Origin: Owenweeksia sp963758205
GTDB taxonomy: Bacteria; Bacteroidota; Bacteroidia; Flavobacteriales; Schleiferiaceae
Assembly: GCA_963758205.1 (NCBI GenBank)
Contig: CAVWUM010000001.1
Span: forward strand, 682,001-746,000
Length of the DNA stretch: 64,000 nt
Reading direction: 5' to 3'
The stretch's first letter is position 1; each line of letters begins with the position of its first letter. The translations under genes and the position numbers were made by a program. The notes under the pieces are model-generated. The model saw only the letters and a list, made by a program, of their open reading frames with translations, was not told the origin of the DNA and ran no database searches. Positions 33,933-42,825 of this stretch are shown in pieces.

Positions 33933-35408
33933 ATGAGGTCAATTTTAATTCTGATATCGATATTTGGATGCTGCTGGCAGGGCCTGGCGGCCGATGCCAC
34001 TTACACGCCTGCTTACAAAAAAGCCTTTGGTTACATTACTCAGCTGCGCTTTGCCGAGGCCAAATCTTTAGTCAGTGCCGAAAGAAGCAAAAACCCGGAT
34101 AATAAAACCGGTGCATACCTTGATGCGGCCATGCTTTGCGCAGAAATATTCACCAATGAAGACCAGGCTTATTATGCCAAAGTGCAGGATCGTATTGATG
34201 CGCTGATGGTAGAAATAGAGGAGGTGGACGAAAGCAACCCCTACCGAAGACTATTTTTAGGGGAATTATATGTGGCGCAGGCTACATTAAACGGTAAGTT
34301 TAAAAATAACATAAAGGCCGCATGGCAATTCTACAAAGCCTATAATCTCCTTACTGAGAATGCCAACCTCTTTCCCCGTTTTATGCCCAATAAAATTCCG
34401 CTAGGCGTGCTGTATGCCGGTATTGGCAGTTTGCCTGATGATTACCGCTCACTGGCCTCATTGCTCGGTTTTGATGGCAGTGTACAAGGTGGCATCGCCA
34501 TGGTAAAGGAAGCATTCTGGCGCATGTCAGCCGATGAGGACTTAAAGTTTTACCGGCCCTACGCGGGTTTTGTGTATTCGTATGTAACCTACCAGTTGGG
34601 CGCTACCAGTGACATTAGCCCTGAAAAACTGGGGTTGGATGTAGCCAACAGCAGCTTTTTGATTTTTGCCCAGGCCCTGGTGGAGCTGGAAAATGGCAAT
34701 GCCCGGCAAGCTCTGAAATGGCTGGATAGCAGACCTGCCGGTAAACAATATTTTGAATTTGCCTACCTGGATTATATGCAGGGTAAAATTCTGCTTGGAT
34801 TAAACCCGGACAGGTGTGTGGCTTACTTTGAGAAGTACATCAAAGTCACCCATGGCGGTGTGTATGTAAAATCATCTTACCGATACCTGAGTTGGTATTA
34901 CCTCCTTAAAGGCAATGCACAAAAGGCGGAAGAAATGCGCGAGAACATCTTCCGTAAGGGAAATACCAATACAGGGGCGGACAGGCAGGCGCTGGAGGAA
35001 GCCACGGCCGGTTTTAATAAAACCCTTATTGAAGCCCGTGTGCTTTTTGATGTAGGCGAATATGCCAAAGCCGAAGCCGCGCTTAGAAATAATCCGGTGA
35101 CCAATTGCTGCAAAAGCCCTGCTGAAGAGGCTGAGTACTATTACCGCTATGGCCGGATTACGCAGGAAATGGCTATGCTGAACAGCGCTATTAACTGGTT
35201 TAAAAAGGCGCTTGAAGTTAATGATGCAGCCTCCAGCTTTGCCGTGGGTAACAGCGCACTGCAGCTCGGTATATTGTATGAGGAGCAAGATGACAAGACT
35301 AAAGCGACCGAGTATTACAAGCGAACGCTGAAGTATTCAGGATACCCGTTTTATGAGGGCGTGCACCAAAAAGCTAAAACGGGGCTGGCCCGTTTAAAGG
35401 CTAAATGA
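33933..35408 (+). CDS. Secreted tetratricopeptide-repeat protein
   Basis: A 491-residue protein with a signal peptide (residues 1-20, ending WQGLAAD) and several TPR-like helix pairs. The clearest run is at about residues 400-490 (YYRYGRITQEMAMLNSAINW, then LGILYEEQDDKTKATEYYKR). It should be periplasmic; TPR proteins bind other proteins, and no partner can be named. The ATG at 33933 is fixed by the signal peptide and abuts the T run of a terminator, so its transcript either reads through that hairpin or starts at the ATG. Confidence 0.8.
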   Translation: MRSILILISIFGCCWQGLAADATYTPAYKKAFGYITQLRFAEAKSLVSAERSKNPDNKTGAYLDAAMLCAEIFTNEDQAYYAKVQDRIDALMVEIEEVDESNPYRRLFLGELYVAQATLNGKFKNNIKAAWQFYKAYNLLTENANLFPRFMPNKIPLGVLYAGIGSLPDDYRSLASLLGFDGSVQGGIAMVKEAFWRMSADEDLKFYRPYAGFVYSYVTYQLGATSDISPEKLGLDVANSSFLIFAQALVELENGNARQALKWLDSRPAGKQYFEFAYLDYMQGKILLGLNPDRCVAYFEKYIKVTHGGVYVKSSYRYLSWYYLLKGNAQKAEEMRENIFRKGNTNTGADRQALEEATAGFNKTLIEARVLFDVGEYAKAEAALRNNPVTNCCKSPAEEAEYYYRYGRITQEMAMLNSAINWFKKALEVNDAASSFAVGNSALQLGILYEEQDDKTKATEYYKRTLKYSGYPFYEGVHQKAKTGLARLKAK

Positions 35409-35480
35409 TTGAAATTTGAGGCAGGGCCACGGGGCTCAAACCTATTAAAGTTGTTATTTTCACCGCGCTAAAAATCGCTT

Positions 35481-36557
35481 ATGCAATCACTGCTTACCAT
35501 TACCTGGGATGTAAGCCGGGGCCTCGACCTTGGAGTAATTACCCTTAGATATTACAGTTTGCTTTTTGCCCTTGGCTTTGTGCTGGGCTACCTGCTTATG
35601 AAGCGCATCTTTAAAAAGGAAGGCGTGCCGCAGGAAAAGCTGGACACATTACTTACCTACACTGTAATTGCTACCATAGTAGGCGCAAGGCTTGGCCATG
35701 TGTTTTTTTACCAATGGGATTATTATTCAGAAAATCCGTTGGAGATATTAAAGGTGTGGGAAGGCGGATTGGCCAGCCATGGTGCAGCAATCGCCATTAT
35801 TATTGCTATTATAATTTATTGCCGTAAGGTGTTGCATAAGCCTACCTTATGGATGCTGGACAGGCTGGTGATTACCGTAATCCTGGCAGGAACCCTTATC
35901 CGCCTTGGTAACTGGTTTAACAGTGAGATTTACGGGGATATTGAAAATTCCGCTTTCCAAACCGTATTTGTAGATCCGCCACGGCAGCGCATTGTGGCCA
36001 ATTTTGAAGATGTAATTGAATCCATAGAGTTTGAAAAACTCAATAAAGAGGAAATCACAGATACTATTGATTACCCGCTATATAACATGCAGTTCGAAAT
36101 TCTGCCTGGAGTAGACCGCCAGCTGGCGGAGGGTACTATACAGGCCAGGGTGATGCCGTGGGTAAATAAATTCGAAAAGGAGAATAAAAACATAATCTTT
36201 CCGCCTAATAGTGTGGTGCAATGGGATGAAGCCAAACCCAACATTGCCACAGTAGAGGTGCTGGGTGTACCCCGAACGCCTACACAGTTGTATGAGTCAT
36301 TTGGATACTTTCTGATATTTTTAACGCTTTACAGGATTTATCTCAATAATAACCTGGCCAACAGGCAGGGCTTTATTTTCGGGATGTTTTTAATACTGGT
36401 GTGGGGCTTCCGCTTTTTTATTGAATACCTGAAGGAAGTGCAGGTGGCGCGCGAAGTTGGCCAGACCCTGAATACCGGTCAGTACCTCAGTATTCCGCTG
36501 GTAATTGCAGGTATATATTTTGTGATTGTGGCCAAAAACAAAAACACCCATGAATAA
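35481..36557 (+). CDS. lgt: Prolipoprotein diacylglyceryl transferase
   Basis: Inner-membrane enzyme that transfers diacylglycerol from phosphatidylglycerol to the lipobox Cys of lipoproteins. The 358-residue protein has about seven membrane segments. Conserved regions are LRYYSLLFALGFVLGYLLM, VGARLGHVFFYQWDYY, WEGGLASHGAAIAIIIAI and LIRLGNWFNSEIYG; the His and Arg of the active region are present. A periplasmic insert of about 80 residues (residues 155-240) lengthens it compared with E. coli, as usual in Bacteroidota. The DUF192 gene overlaps its stop by eight bases. Several lipoproteins in this window are its likely substrates. Confidence 0.95.
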   Translation: MQSLLTITWDVSRGLDLGVITLRYYSLLFALGFVLGYLLMKRIFKKEGVPQEKLDTLLTYTVIATIVGARLGHVFFYQWDYYSENPLEILKVWEGGLASHGAAIAIIIAIIIYCRKVLHKPTLWMLDRLVITVILAGTLIRLGNWFNSEIYGDIENSAFQTVFVDPPRQRIVANFEDVIESIEFEKLNKEEITDTIDYPLYNMQFEILPGVDRQLAEGTIQARVMPWVNKFEKENKNIIFPPNSVVQWDEAKPNIATVEVLGVPRTPTQLYESFGYFLIFLTLYRIYLNNNLANRQGFIFGMFLILVWGFRFFIEYLKEVQVAREVGQTLNTGQYLSIPLVIAGIYFVIVAKNKNTHE

Positions 36558-37086
36558 GAGTACCAAAAAGGTTGTAGCCATTTTTCTGTTGGTGGCTTTC
36601 GGACTTTGGATTGTTTTTACCGTATTTCCATTTGGCGGACCAACAGGCACTACAGGGGCTGGCAATGCACCGGCACCCAAGGTTTACGAACCCAAATTTA
36701 CCTATGAGGGTGATCTGGCCTTCATCTCCCCGGAAGGGAATGACACCCTCACTGAACTTAAAATTGAGCTGGCCGATAAACCGGAGGAGATTCAATATGG
36801 AATGATGTACCGCAAAAGCATAGATGCCAATACGGGTATGTTGTTTTTAATGCCCAATGAGGAGAGCCAGTCCTTCTGGATGAAGAACACCTATGTTTCC
36901 CTGGACATTATCTACATCAACAGCAAAAATGAAGTAGTAAGCATACAGGAAAACGCTGCACCCCTTAATGAAACCAGTTTACCCTCCGAAGGGCCGGCCT
37001 CTATGGTGCTGGAAGTAAAAGGTGGTTTCAGTGCTGAACACGGCATTAAAAAAGGTACCAAAATAGCGTACTCCCGAAATCAGTAA
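36550..37086 (+). CDS. DUF192 family membrane-anchored protein
   Basis: A 178-residue protein with one N-terminal membrane segment (residues 8-26, VVAIFLLVAFGLWIVFTVF) and a DUF192 domain (residues about 60-175). Family marks are MYRKSIDANTGMLFLMPNE, SFWMKNTYVSLDIIYIN and VLEVKGGF. The function of DUF192 is not established; it is a small beta-barrel-like domain exposed to the periplasm. The start chosen is ATG 36550, which overlaps the lgt stop (ATGAATAA); a TTG eight codons earlier is in frame but unlikely. It meets the next gene tail to tail with a seven-base overlap. Confidence 0.88.
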   Translation: MNKSTKKVVAIFLLVAFGLWIVFTVFPFGGPTGTTGAGNAPAPKVYEPKFTYEGDLAFISPEGNDTLTELKIELADKPEEIQYGMMYRKSIDANTGMLFLMPNEESQSFWMKNTYVSLDIIYINSKNEVVSIQENAAPLNETSLPSEGPASMVLEVKGGFSAEHGIKKGTKIAYSRNQ

Positions 37087-37832
37087 ACCCAGATGGGTTT
37101 GTTTAATACGCCTTTGTTTACATACGCTACCCTAAAGCCGCTGTAGGTTTTAATCTCGTAGCGGTACACCTCAATTTGTATATAGGCTTTGCCTTTGCCC
37201 AGGGATTGTAGTTCTGCCGGTGAAAGCATTACCGCATCCACCTGCCCCAATTTCTTTAGCAATGAGTTTTGCTTACCTCTGATGAGGTAGAACACACTGT
37301 CTACCGGGCCCAGGTTGGTGAAGGGGTTAGCGAGGTCTATTTCCATCTCAAACGGAAAAAAAGAGTTGAGGCTGTCCTTTACATTTACATCGCCAATTTC
37401 GGGGACCTTGTAGGCGAGCACCTCTTTAATTTCCGGGCTCAGGTTGGTTTCGGAGACATCCCAGATAATAGAACTGCCAAAGTCAATACCCTGCGTATTG
37501 CCGGGTGAGCTGACATATTTACCAAAGCGCTCAATAAGCTGTGTACCCTCGGTAGCCACCCATGCGGGTTTTATTACCGCCCCATTACTGCTCTTAAATT
37601 GCGCATGCCCCCAACCCTGTATGTAGGTGATTTTACCGATAAATCCGGAATCGGCAATGGTGCTGAGGTAGGTGGCCTGCAAGGTGCTGTTGGTGCCGGG
37701 TATAGTAGTAAGGCTTATAGGTGGTGCTGTAGGATCGGGTATTACAGGCTCCGGCCCGTCATCCGGTTTGCGGCAGGCTACAGCCATAAATAGTAAGGCG
37801 GTAAGTGATATGAGTCTGGTCAGGTTTTGCAT
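37080..37832 (-). CDS. Lipoprotein of unknown function, paralogue 1
   Basis: A 250-residue lipoprotein with signal peptide and lipobox ending FMAVAC (Cys at residue 20). The acidic residues right after the Cys (RKPDDG) resemble the Bacteroidota surface-export signal, so surface exposure is possible. I do not recognise the domain. The protein is clearly related to the next gene upstream: VPEIGDVNVKD compares with VPEIGNVNGVG, and IEVYRYEIKTYSGFRVAYVN with IAAYNFEVKDYSGYKVAFIN. The two therefore arose by tandem duplication. Its last codons overlap the 3' end of the DUF192 gene. Confidence 0.8.
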   Translation of the reverse strand: MQNLTRLISLTALLFMAVACRKPDDGPEPVIPDPTAPPISLTTIPGTNSTLQATYLSTIADSGFIGKITYIQGWGHAQFKSSNGAVIKPAWVATEGTQLIERFGKYVSSPGNTQGIDFGSSIIWDVSETNLSPEIKEVLAYKVPEIGDVNVKDSLNSFFPFEMEIDLANPFTNLGPVDSVFYLIRGKQNSLLKKLGQVDAVMLSPAELQSLGKGKAYIQIEVYRYEIKTYSGFRVAYVNKGVLNKPIWVY

Positions 37833-37934
37833 GTCCTACAAAAATATCAGAAATACCGTAGGGTAGGGAGGGGTAAAAAGATAATGCCGATCCATAATTA
37901 TGAACCGGCATTACAAGGTAGTATGATTAACCGC

Positions 37935-38696
37935 TTATTTTAAATTAACCGTTTTGGTGTTGGCACCCTGGTTAATAAAGGCCACTTTATAGCCGCTGTA
38001 ATCCTTTACTTCAAAGTTGTAGGCTGCAATTTGCACAAAGCCAAAGCCTTCTGCCAGCGTACCCATTTCAGCAGCCGTAAAGGTGGCCGAGGTTTGTGTA
38101 GTGGCTTTGGTTTGAGATAATAGCTTACCATCTTTATCAAATACATTAAACATTATAGAGTCAGCATCGCTGATATCCGTATGCATATTGTTAGGATCAA
38201 AGGATATTGTAAGCTCTGAAGTGCGGTCCACATCTGCGCCTACGCCATTTACATTGCCAATTTCGGGTACCTCTTTGTTGTACACCTCATTAATGGCGGG
38301 CACAGCACCATTACCGGCTACTGACCAGCCTACTGTAGCGCCAAAGCTCAATCCTGAAGGATTGTTTTGTGATGGCTGATAGAAGTAGGCGTTGTTTTGG
38401 TTTGTAAGCTCTTCGCCCACACACTCCACCTTACCGGCATTGAGTGCCGTGGTGCCACCGTTACCATCAAAAAAGGTGGCGCTGGCCGTACCGGTTACAA
38501 ATACAGTGGTACCGATAATAGGCACTTCGGTGGTGGATGATGTTTGTATGGCAATAAGTACGGCATCAGTACCATTAATGGTAATGGCAGGTGCGGGCGG
38601 GTTGTTATTGTTTTCGGGGTTTTCTGTGGTTTCTTCCGTTTTTTCGCAAGCAAATGCGGCCAGTAGTACAAAGGCCAAAAGGGCAAATTTTCTCAT
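37935..38696 (-). CDS. Lipoprotein of unknown function, paralogue 2
   Basis: A 253-residue lipoprotein with lipobox LLAAFAC (Cys at residue 17) followed by the acidic stretch EKTEETTEN and a Pro/Asn linker, again like the surface-export signal. It shares fold and C-terminal sequence with the lipoprotein downstream at 37080-37832 (tandem paralogues). Middle and C-terminal parts look like beta-rich extracellular domains (FDGNGGTTALNAGKV, FGATVGWSVAGNG). No catalytic motif is visible. Confidence 0.8.
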   Translation of the reverse strand: MRKFALLAFVLLAAFACEKTEETTENPENNNNPPAPAITINGTDAVLIAIQTSSTTEVPIIGTTVFVTGTASATFFDGNGGTTALNAGKVECVGEELTNQNNAYFYQPSQNNPSGLSFGATVGWSVAGNGAVPAINEVYNKEVPEIGNVNGVGADVDRTSELTISFDPNNMHTDISDADSIMFNVFDKDGKLLSQTKATTQTSATFTAAEMGTLAEGFGFVQIAAYNFEVKDYSGYKVAFINQGANTKTVNLK

Positions 38697-38728
38697 CGTA
38701 AATGATTTTTAGTTGATTAGTAAATACA

Positions 38729-39340
38729 TCAACTCTTACGGCCACCCATAAAAAAGCGCTTGTCCCAGTAGGCTTCGCTGAGGTTACTTATCATGACCCC
38801 GCGGCTGCTGCTGGTATGCAAAAAGTCGCCATCCTTAAGGTAGATGCCCACGTGGTCAATTCGCCTGCCGCTGATTTTAAAAAATACCAGGTCGCCCTCC
38901 TGTAAATCCTTTCGTTTTACAGGTTTGGTTTCGCCAAAAAGGTCTTCGGCCCTACGGCCAATAAACCCCTTTTGGTACACCTGCAGGTAGCATTGTATAA
39001 CGAGTCCGCTGCAATCCACACCTTTTTGAGTGTTGCCACCCATTACGTGGGGAGTGCCCTCCCAATCCGAGATAAAGGTTTGCAGGTTGGTAGATGTGCT
39101 CAGCGTTGAGCTTTCCTCCTCATCCTCGCGTTTCCTTTTCCGGGTTCGGCTTTTTGGTTCGTCCGTTACTACCCATGGCGATTTCGTATTGCCCAAAGCT
39201 TCATGCTCAATTTCAGGAGCTTTGGATTTTTCAGTGGCAGGTGTTGAAGGCTTAAAAGCCTCCTTAAAACTTCCACAGGCTGTAAGAATTGAAAGAACGC
39301 CTGCCATCAGTAGATATCGGTATGTGGAGAATTTTGTCAC
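38729..39340 (-). CDS. NlpC/P60 family lipoprotein hydrolase
   Basis: A 203-residue lipoprotein (lipobox SILTAC, Cys near residue 22) with a C40 peptidase domain over residues 85-200. The catalytic Cys is in KGVDCSGLVIQCY (about residue 107), the first His in DHVGIYL (about 162) and the third polar residue in FLHTSSSRGVM. Enzymes of this family cleave peptide cross-links of peptidoglycan. Residues 45-85 form a basic, low-complexity linker (SRTRKRKREDEEESS). It heads a minus-strand run with the two paralogous lipoproteins, but the spacing (32 bp) does not prove an operon. Confidence 0.9.
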   Translation of the reverse strand: MTKFSTYRYLLMAGVLSILTACGSFKEAFKPSTPATEKSKAPEIEHEALGNTKSPWVVTDEPKSRTRKRKREDEEESSTLSTSTNLQTFISDWEGTPHVMGGNTQKGVDCSGLVIQCYLQVYQKGFIGRRAEDLFGETKPVKRKDLQEGDLVFFKISGRRIDHVGIYLKDGDFLHTSSSRGVMISNLSEAYWDKRFFMGGRKS

Positions 39341-39501
39341 TGCCCAAATGTGGTAATTATGCGCACTAGTACCTGTAATGGGCGTTAAAAGTTTTCCAAC
39401 GCGTTATCAACTAACAGCGGCACAAATTTGCGGTGGCAGCCCAAGGCAATCAATAAGGCAAAGGGCGTATATGGGTGTTGGGGGGTAAATAGAGCTTTAA
39501 C

Positions 39502-40149
39502 TCATGTTTTTACAAATCTCTTTATAAAGGTCCCTTCCTCGTTTTCCACCCTGATGAGGTACATACCCTTAGGCAATTCAGCAATGTGTATCGGTGAGTT
39601 TAGAGTTTTGATTTGCCTGAGTGTAACACCATTGCTGTTCATGATACTTAGCTGCTTCATTGGACTGGGGGAGTTGACTGAAATAAATTCATCGGCCGGA
39701 TTTGGATAAACATTTAGCCCGGTATATATCGGCTGATGGCTACTGAGCGGAACATTGAAAGTGAAGTTTACCGTATCTACGATTTGATCATTAGGATATT
39801 GATAGCATGACCCCATAGTATCTTCATTAAGGATGGTGTAAAGGTGGAGATGATTTATGCCAGGCGCAAATGGATCTGTGACCGTGAAAGTTGTATCGTA
39901 AGGAGTAAACATCTGTAAACCACTACAAGGAAGAAAATATACGTCCACCAGAACACTGTCGCCCACAATAGTGTCGCTAATTCTCTTAAGCCCATCCGGG
40001 TCAAGGATAAAAATATCGCCTTCAATATGAATTGTAAGAGTATCATTGTTATACGTTACTGAGGCCGAATCTACCCATTGCGCCTGTAAACAAGTACCCA
40101 AAAGCATCAAGAGTGAACAGCAAAAGATTTTAAGATAACAACCAGACAT
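39502..40149 (-). CDS. T9SS type A sorting domain-containing secreted protein
   Basis: A 215-residue secreted protein. The signal peptide is CSLLMLLGTCLQAQ. Residues 25-125 form a beta-rich domain of unknown function with DTLTIHIEGDIFILD and VDVYFLPCSGLQMF. The last 75 residues are a T9SS type A domain (GLNVYPNPADEFISVNSPS, LPKGMYLIRVENEEG). Secreted through the type IX system; the substrate is unknown. It lies next to the restriction-modification pair. Confidence 0.85.
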   Translation of the reverse strand: MSGCYLKIFCCSLLMLLGTCLQAQWVDSASVTYNNDTLTIHIEGDIFILDPDGLKRISDTIVGDSVLVDVYFLPCSGLQMFTPYDTTFTVTDPFAPGINHLHLYTILNEDTMGSCYQYPNDQIVDTVNFTFNVPLSSHQPIYTGLNVYPNPADEFISVNSPSPMKQLSIMNSNGVTLRQIKTLNSPIHIAELPKGMYLIRVENEEGTFIKRFVKT

Positions 40150-40357
40150 ATTTTTAATTTGTAAATAAATATAAGGTGTCAGGATTACGTCATCAGGAGC
40201 CCTTTATTTATCGGTCGGTAGAGAAGCGGGAGCAGTTCATTAAATGGGTTTAGACTTCATAAAGGCAGCAATTAATTTCAGCTTAAATTTTGGGTGACCT
40301 CTGAATATTTCAGAATTAATTCTCAATTTGGCCGGGGTAAGTCCTTATTTACGGCTT
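40150..40357. other. Intergenic region left of the restriction gene
   Basis: Together with the promoter region this makes a 303-bp gap. It has no gene. It contains small palindromes, CTGAA-TAT-TTCAG at 40301-40313 and GAATTAATTC at 40313-40322, which could be protein-binding sites but have no known meaning. Confidence 0.4.
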
Positions 40358-40394
40358 ACAAACGGTTTGTGTTTTTTAAAGGAAGTCTATTTTG
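40358..40394 (+). promoter_or_regulatory. Promoter and candidate operator of the restriction gene
   Basis: TTG at 40367-40369, 18 bases, then TATTTTG at 40388-40394 resemble the Bacteroidota promoter. The perfect inverted repeat ACAAAC-G-GTTTGT (40358-40370) covers the TTG element. It shares the hexamer CAAACG with the inverted repeat in the methyltransferase promoter. Operator function is inferred, not shown. Confidence 0.45.
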
Positions 40395-40452
40395 CGGGCG
40401 CCTTAAGGGAGTTACGCATTCTTTGAGTTTATATAGCTACTAAACAGATTTT

Positions 40453-41202
40453 ATGACACCATTGGATATTGGAGAAGTAACTAAGTATGTAGAGGAGAAT
40501 ATTGGAGATTTTCATTCCAGAAGAGTAGAGAAACTGGGAGACCTTAAGTTAAAGACAGTTCTCAAAAGAAAGAACCCTTATCTCTTTAAGGCGAAAAATA
40601 TTTTAACTGCTCAAGACTTGATTAAAGCGATAGTGGATGCCTATATTTCTTCGAGTGAAGAAGGAATATTTGGAAATTGGTTAGAAGGGTTGGCAATTCA
40701 TGTTAACACTTTAGTTTATGGAGGAAGAAAATCAGGAATTCCAGGAATTGATTTGGAATTCACAAAGGACGAAGAGCGATATATTGTATCAATCAAGTCA
40801 GGGCCTGATTGGGGTAACGATAGCCAGATAAAAAAGATGGTTGATCATTTTAATTCTGCTCGCAGAGTTCTTAAAACATCTGGAGCTAAAATTAATGTTA
40901 CGGCTGTCAACGGATGTTGTTATGGCAAAACAACCCCCCGCAATCATTACAAGCAAAATGGTGATTACTACAAATATTGTGGGCAAGTATTTTGGGAATT
41001 CATTTCAGGAAATAGCGAATTATACAAGGAGATAGTTGAACCGCTGGGTTACCTTGCTCATGAAAAAAATGATGAATATGAAATCTCTTATGCTAAGAAG
41101 ATTAATATGTTCACCAAGGAACTAACTGAAGAATTCTTTACTGAAACCGGTGAGATAGACTGGAATAAATTACTTGAATTCAACTCCAAAGGATCGACTT
41201 AA
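40453..41202 (+). CDS. Type II restriction endonuclease, PmeII-like family
   Basis: A 249-residue protein that I recognise, from memory, as the PmeII-like family of type II restriction enzymes. A PD-(D/E)xK-type site is visible: Glu79 (GNWLEGLAIHV), Asp100 (GIDLEF) and Lys115 (IVSIKSG). Other conserved blocks are KRKNPYLFKAKNILTAQDL, NVTAVNGCCYGKTTP and CGQVFWEFISGN. The gene faces a cytosine-5 methyltransferase tail to tail with only 11 bp between stops, the usual layout of a restriction-modification pair. The DNA target is unknown. It seems richer in AT than its neighbours, in keeping with horizontal gain. Confidence 0.82.
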   Translation: MTPLDIGEVTKYVEENIGDFHSRRVEKLGDLKLKTVLKRKNPYLFKAKNILTAQDLIKAIVDAYISSSEEGIFGNWLEGLAIHVNTLVYGGRKSGIPGIDLEFTKDEERYIVSIKSGPDWGNDSQIKKMVDHFNSARRVLKTSGAKINVTAVNGCCYGKTTPRNHYKQNGDYYKYCGQVFWEFISGNSELYKEIVEPLGYLAHEKNDEYEISYAKKINMFTKELTEEFFTETGEIDWNKLLEFNSKGST

Positions 41203-41213
41203 AAAAGATAGTC

Positions 41214-42635
41214 CTATGCTTCAACGAAAAGTCTCTTTTTTTCAAACTTCCTTATTCGTTCTTCGAAGTCTAGCTTCCATTCCTTATCGCCAGTATGCTT
41301 GTATCGAGAGTAGGCAAAGTTTTCATAGGTTGCAATTTTCTGCCCATTAAGCAACTTGATTATATGTGAGCCAATTGCTCTGCCCAGACCAACGGGAACC
41401 GCATTTCCTATCTGTTTGTATTTATCTAAAATGCTACCCTGAATATCCCACTCCTTAGGAAACTCTTGAATTCTCTTGTATTCTTGAACACTTAAAGGTC
41501 TATTCTCTTCTGGATGAGCTAAATCCGTTGCAGGCATTGCAGGATGGGTTACCAAAGTGGGACTAGGTTTATTCCAATGAAGTCTTCTTAAAAAACCGGT
41601 TTTACCCCCGCCCGAAAAATAGGATTTTCCCATAGCTTCTCTTTGCAGCTCATCTGGCAGACTGCGCCAATTCTCTCCTGACTTCAATAGCCGGTAATAT
41701 TTCAATCTTTTCTCAGGAAATGAAATGTACTCGGCATCATCAGAACTTAGACCTTTCACCGCTTGCTCAAAGGTTGTCCATTTAGGTAAGCCAAAACTAG
41801 CATCTTCAGAGTTAGTTGGCTCTAAAAACGGAGGTCGTTTTCCATCTCTGGAACAGATTAAAACTACACGTTCTCTCTTTTGAGGAGTACCAAAATTAGC
41901 TGCATTGTACAAGTTGAAGCTAACAGCGTATCCTGCCCTTTCTAATCTATTTATAATTTCATAAAGAGCTCCACCTGGCAATTCATCTACAGTTAAACTC
42001 GGATATTCTTCACCTCTTTGACTATGGGGGCGATGCTTGAGAGGAGCAGACAATAATCCACGGACATTTTCTATCACAGCATACTTTGGATTCAACCCTA
42101 TAATCATCTCGATAAATGATAGAAAAACATTTCCCCTGTCATCTTCAAACCCCTTGCGATTGCCTGCTGTACTGAATGCTTGGCATGGCGGACCTCCAAC
42201 AACTAGGTCTATTTCATCGCTTTCATCAAGACCTGAAATCTCCCTAACTAATTGAGGTGAAAATTCGCGAATGTCACCGACAAGTGCGATCTCAGGTCGA
42301 TTCTTTGCAATTGTCTTTCGACAGGCATTGTCAATTTCGCTGGCGAATAATGTTTGAAAACCTGCCTGTTCAAGACCAATATCCATCCCCATAGCTCCGC
42401 TAAAAAAACTGAGTGCAATTGGTTTATCAGATCGCTCTGGAATCCCCTGGCCATAAAAGAGTTGATCTTCTGCAACACCAGCGCTTGTATAGGAACAATA
42501 ATCTTCCAAATCAGCCTTGCTAATAATCCAAGATTTTCCAACCCTCTCAGCTTTTATTTTTCCCTCTCTGCATAAATTACGAACTTGTTGTGGTGTGATT
42601 TTAAGAATATCAGAAACCTCCTTAATGCTCAGCAT
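41214..42635 (-). CDS. DNA cytosine-5 methyltransferase with N-terminal HTH domain
   Basis: A 473-residue modification enzyme. Residues 1-47 are an excisionase/MerR-like helix-turn-helix domain (MLSIKEVSDILKITPQQVRN, then RVGKSWIISKADLEDYC). The methyltransferase has motif I FFSGAMGMDIGLEQAG (78-92), motif IV GGPPCQAFS with nucleophile Cys151, motif VI ENVRG, motif VIII QKRERVV and motif X QIGNAVPVGLGRAIG. The open frame extends to 42962, but that part is unlike a protein, and the promoter lies inside it, so ATG 42635 is chosen. It protects the genome from the convergent restriction enzyme. The fused HTH domain suggests it also controls transcription. Confidence 0.93.
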   Translation of the reverse strand: MLSIKEVSDILKITPQQVRNLCREGKIKAERVGKSWIISKADLEDYCSYTSAGVAEDQLFYGQGIPERSDKPIALSFFSGAMGMDIGLEQAGFQTLFASEIDNACRKTIAKNRPEIALVGDIREFSPQLVREISGLDESDEIDLVVGGPPCQAFSTAGNRKGFEDDRGNVFLSFIEMIIGLNPKYAVIENVRGLLSAPLKHRPHSQRGEEYPSLTVDELPGGALYEIINRLERAGYAVSFNLYNAANFGTPQKRERVVLICSRDGKRPPFLEPTNSEDASFGLPKWTTFEQAVKGLSSDDAEYISFPEKRLKYYRLLKSGENWRSLPDELQREAMGKSYFSGGGKTGFLRRLHWNKPSPTLVTHPAMPATDLAHPEENRPLSVQEYKRIQEFPKEWDIQGSILDKYKQIGNAVPVGLGRAIGSHIIKLLNGQKIATYENFAYSRYKHTGDKEWKLDFEERIRKFEKKRLFVEA

Positions 42636-42648
42636 GGTACTTGATTTG

Positions 42649-42688
42649 TTTTCGTTTGCGAAAATAACAAAGGTACCTATCTCATCAA
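42649..42688 (-). promoter_or_regulatory. Promoter and candidate operator of the methyltransferase gene
   Basis: Read on the minus strand: TTG (42688-42686), exactly 19 bases, then TATTTTCG (42666-42659). A second possible -7 box, TACCTTTG, lies at 42675-42668. The perfect inverted repeat TTTTCG-TTTG-CGAAAA (42649-42664) overlaps the -7 box and the predicted start site, a typical repressor position, 14 bp before the ATG. Confidence 0.55.
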
Positions 42689-42825
42689 AGGATATAATTA
42701 AAAATTGCCTGTCGACCCCCGCTCTCAAGCGTTTCCGAAGGTGTGACAACATTGCTTTCCGGATGAGTTGAGATAGCCAACACAACCTCCACCCAAGCCA
42801 TTCCCCACTCCTTATGCCCGACTCC

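Noticed and set aside
40301..40322. Palindromes CTGAATATTTCAG and GAATTAATTC as operators
   Set aside because: They are AT-rich, common by chance and lie far from the likely promoter.
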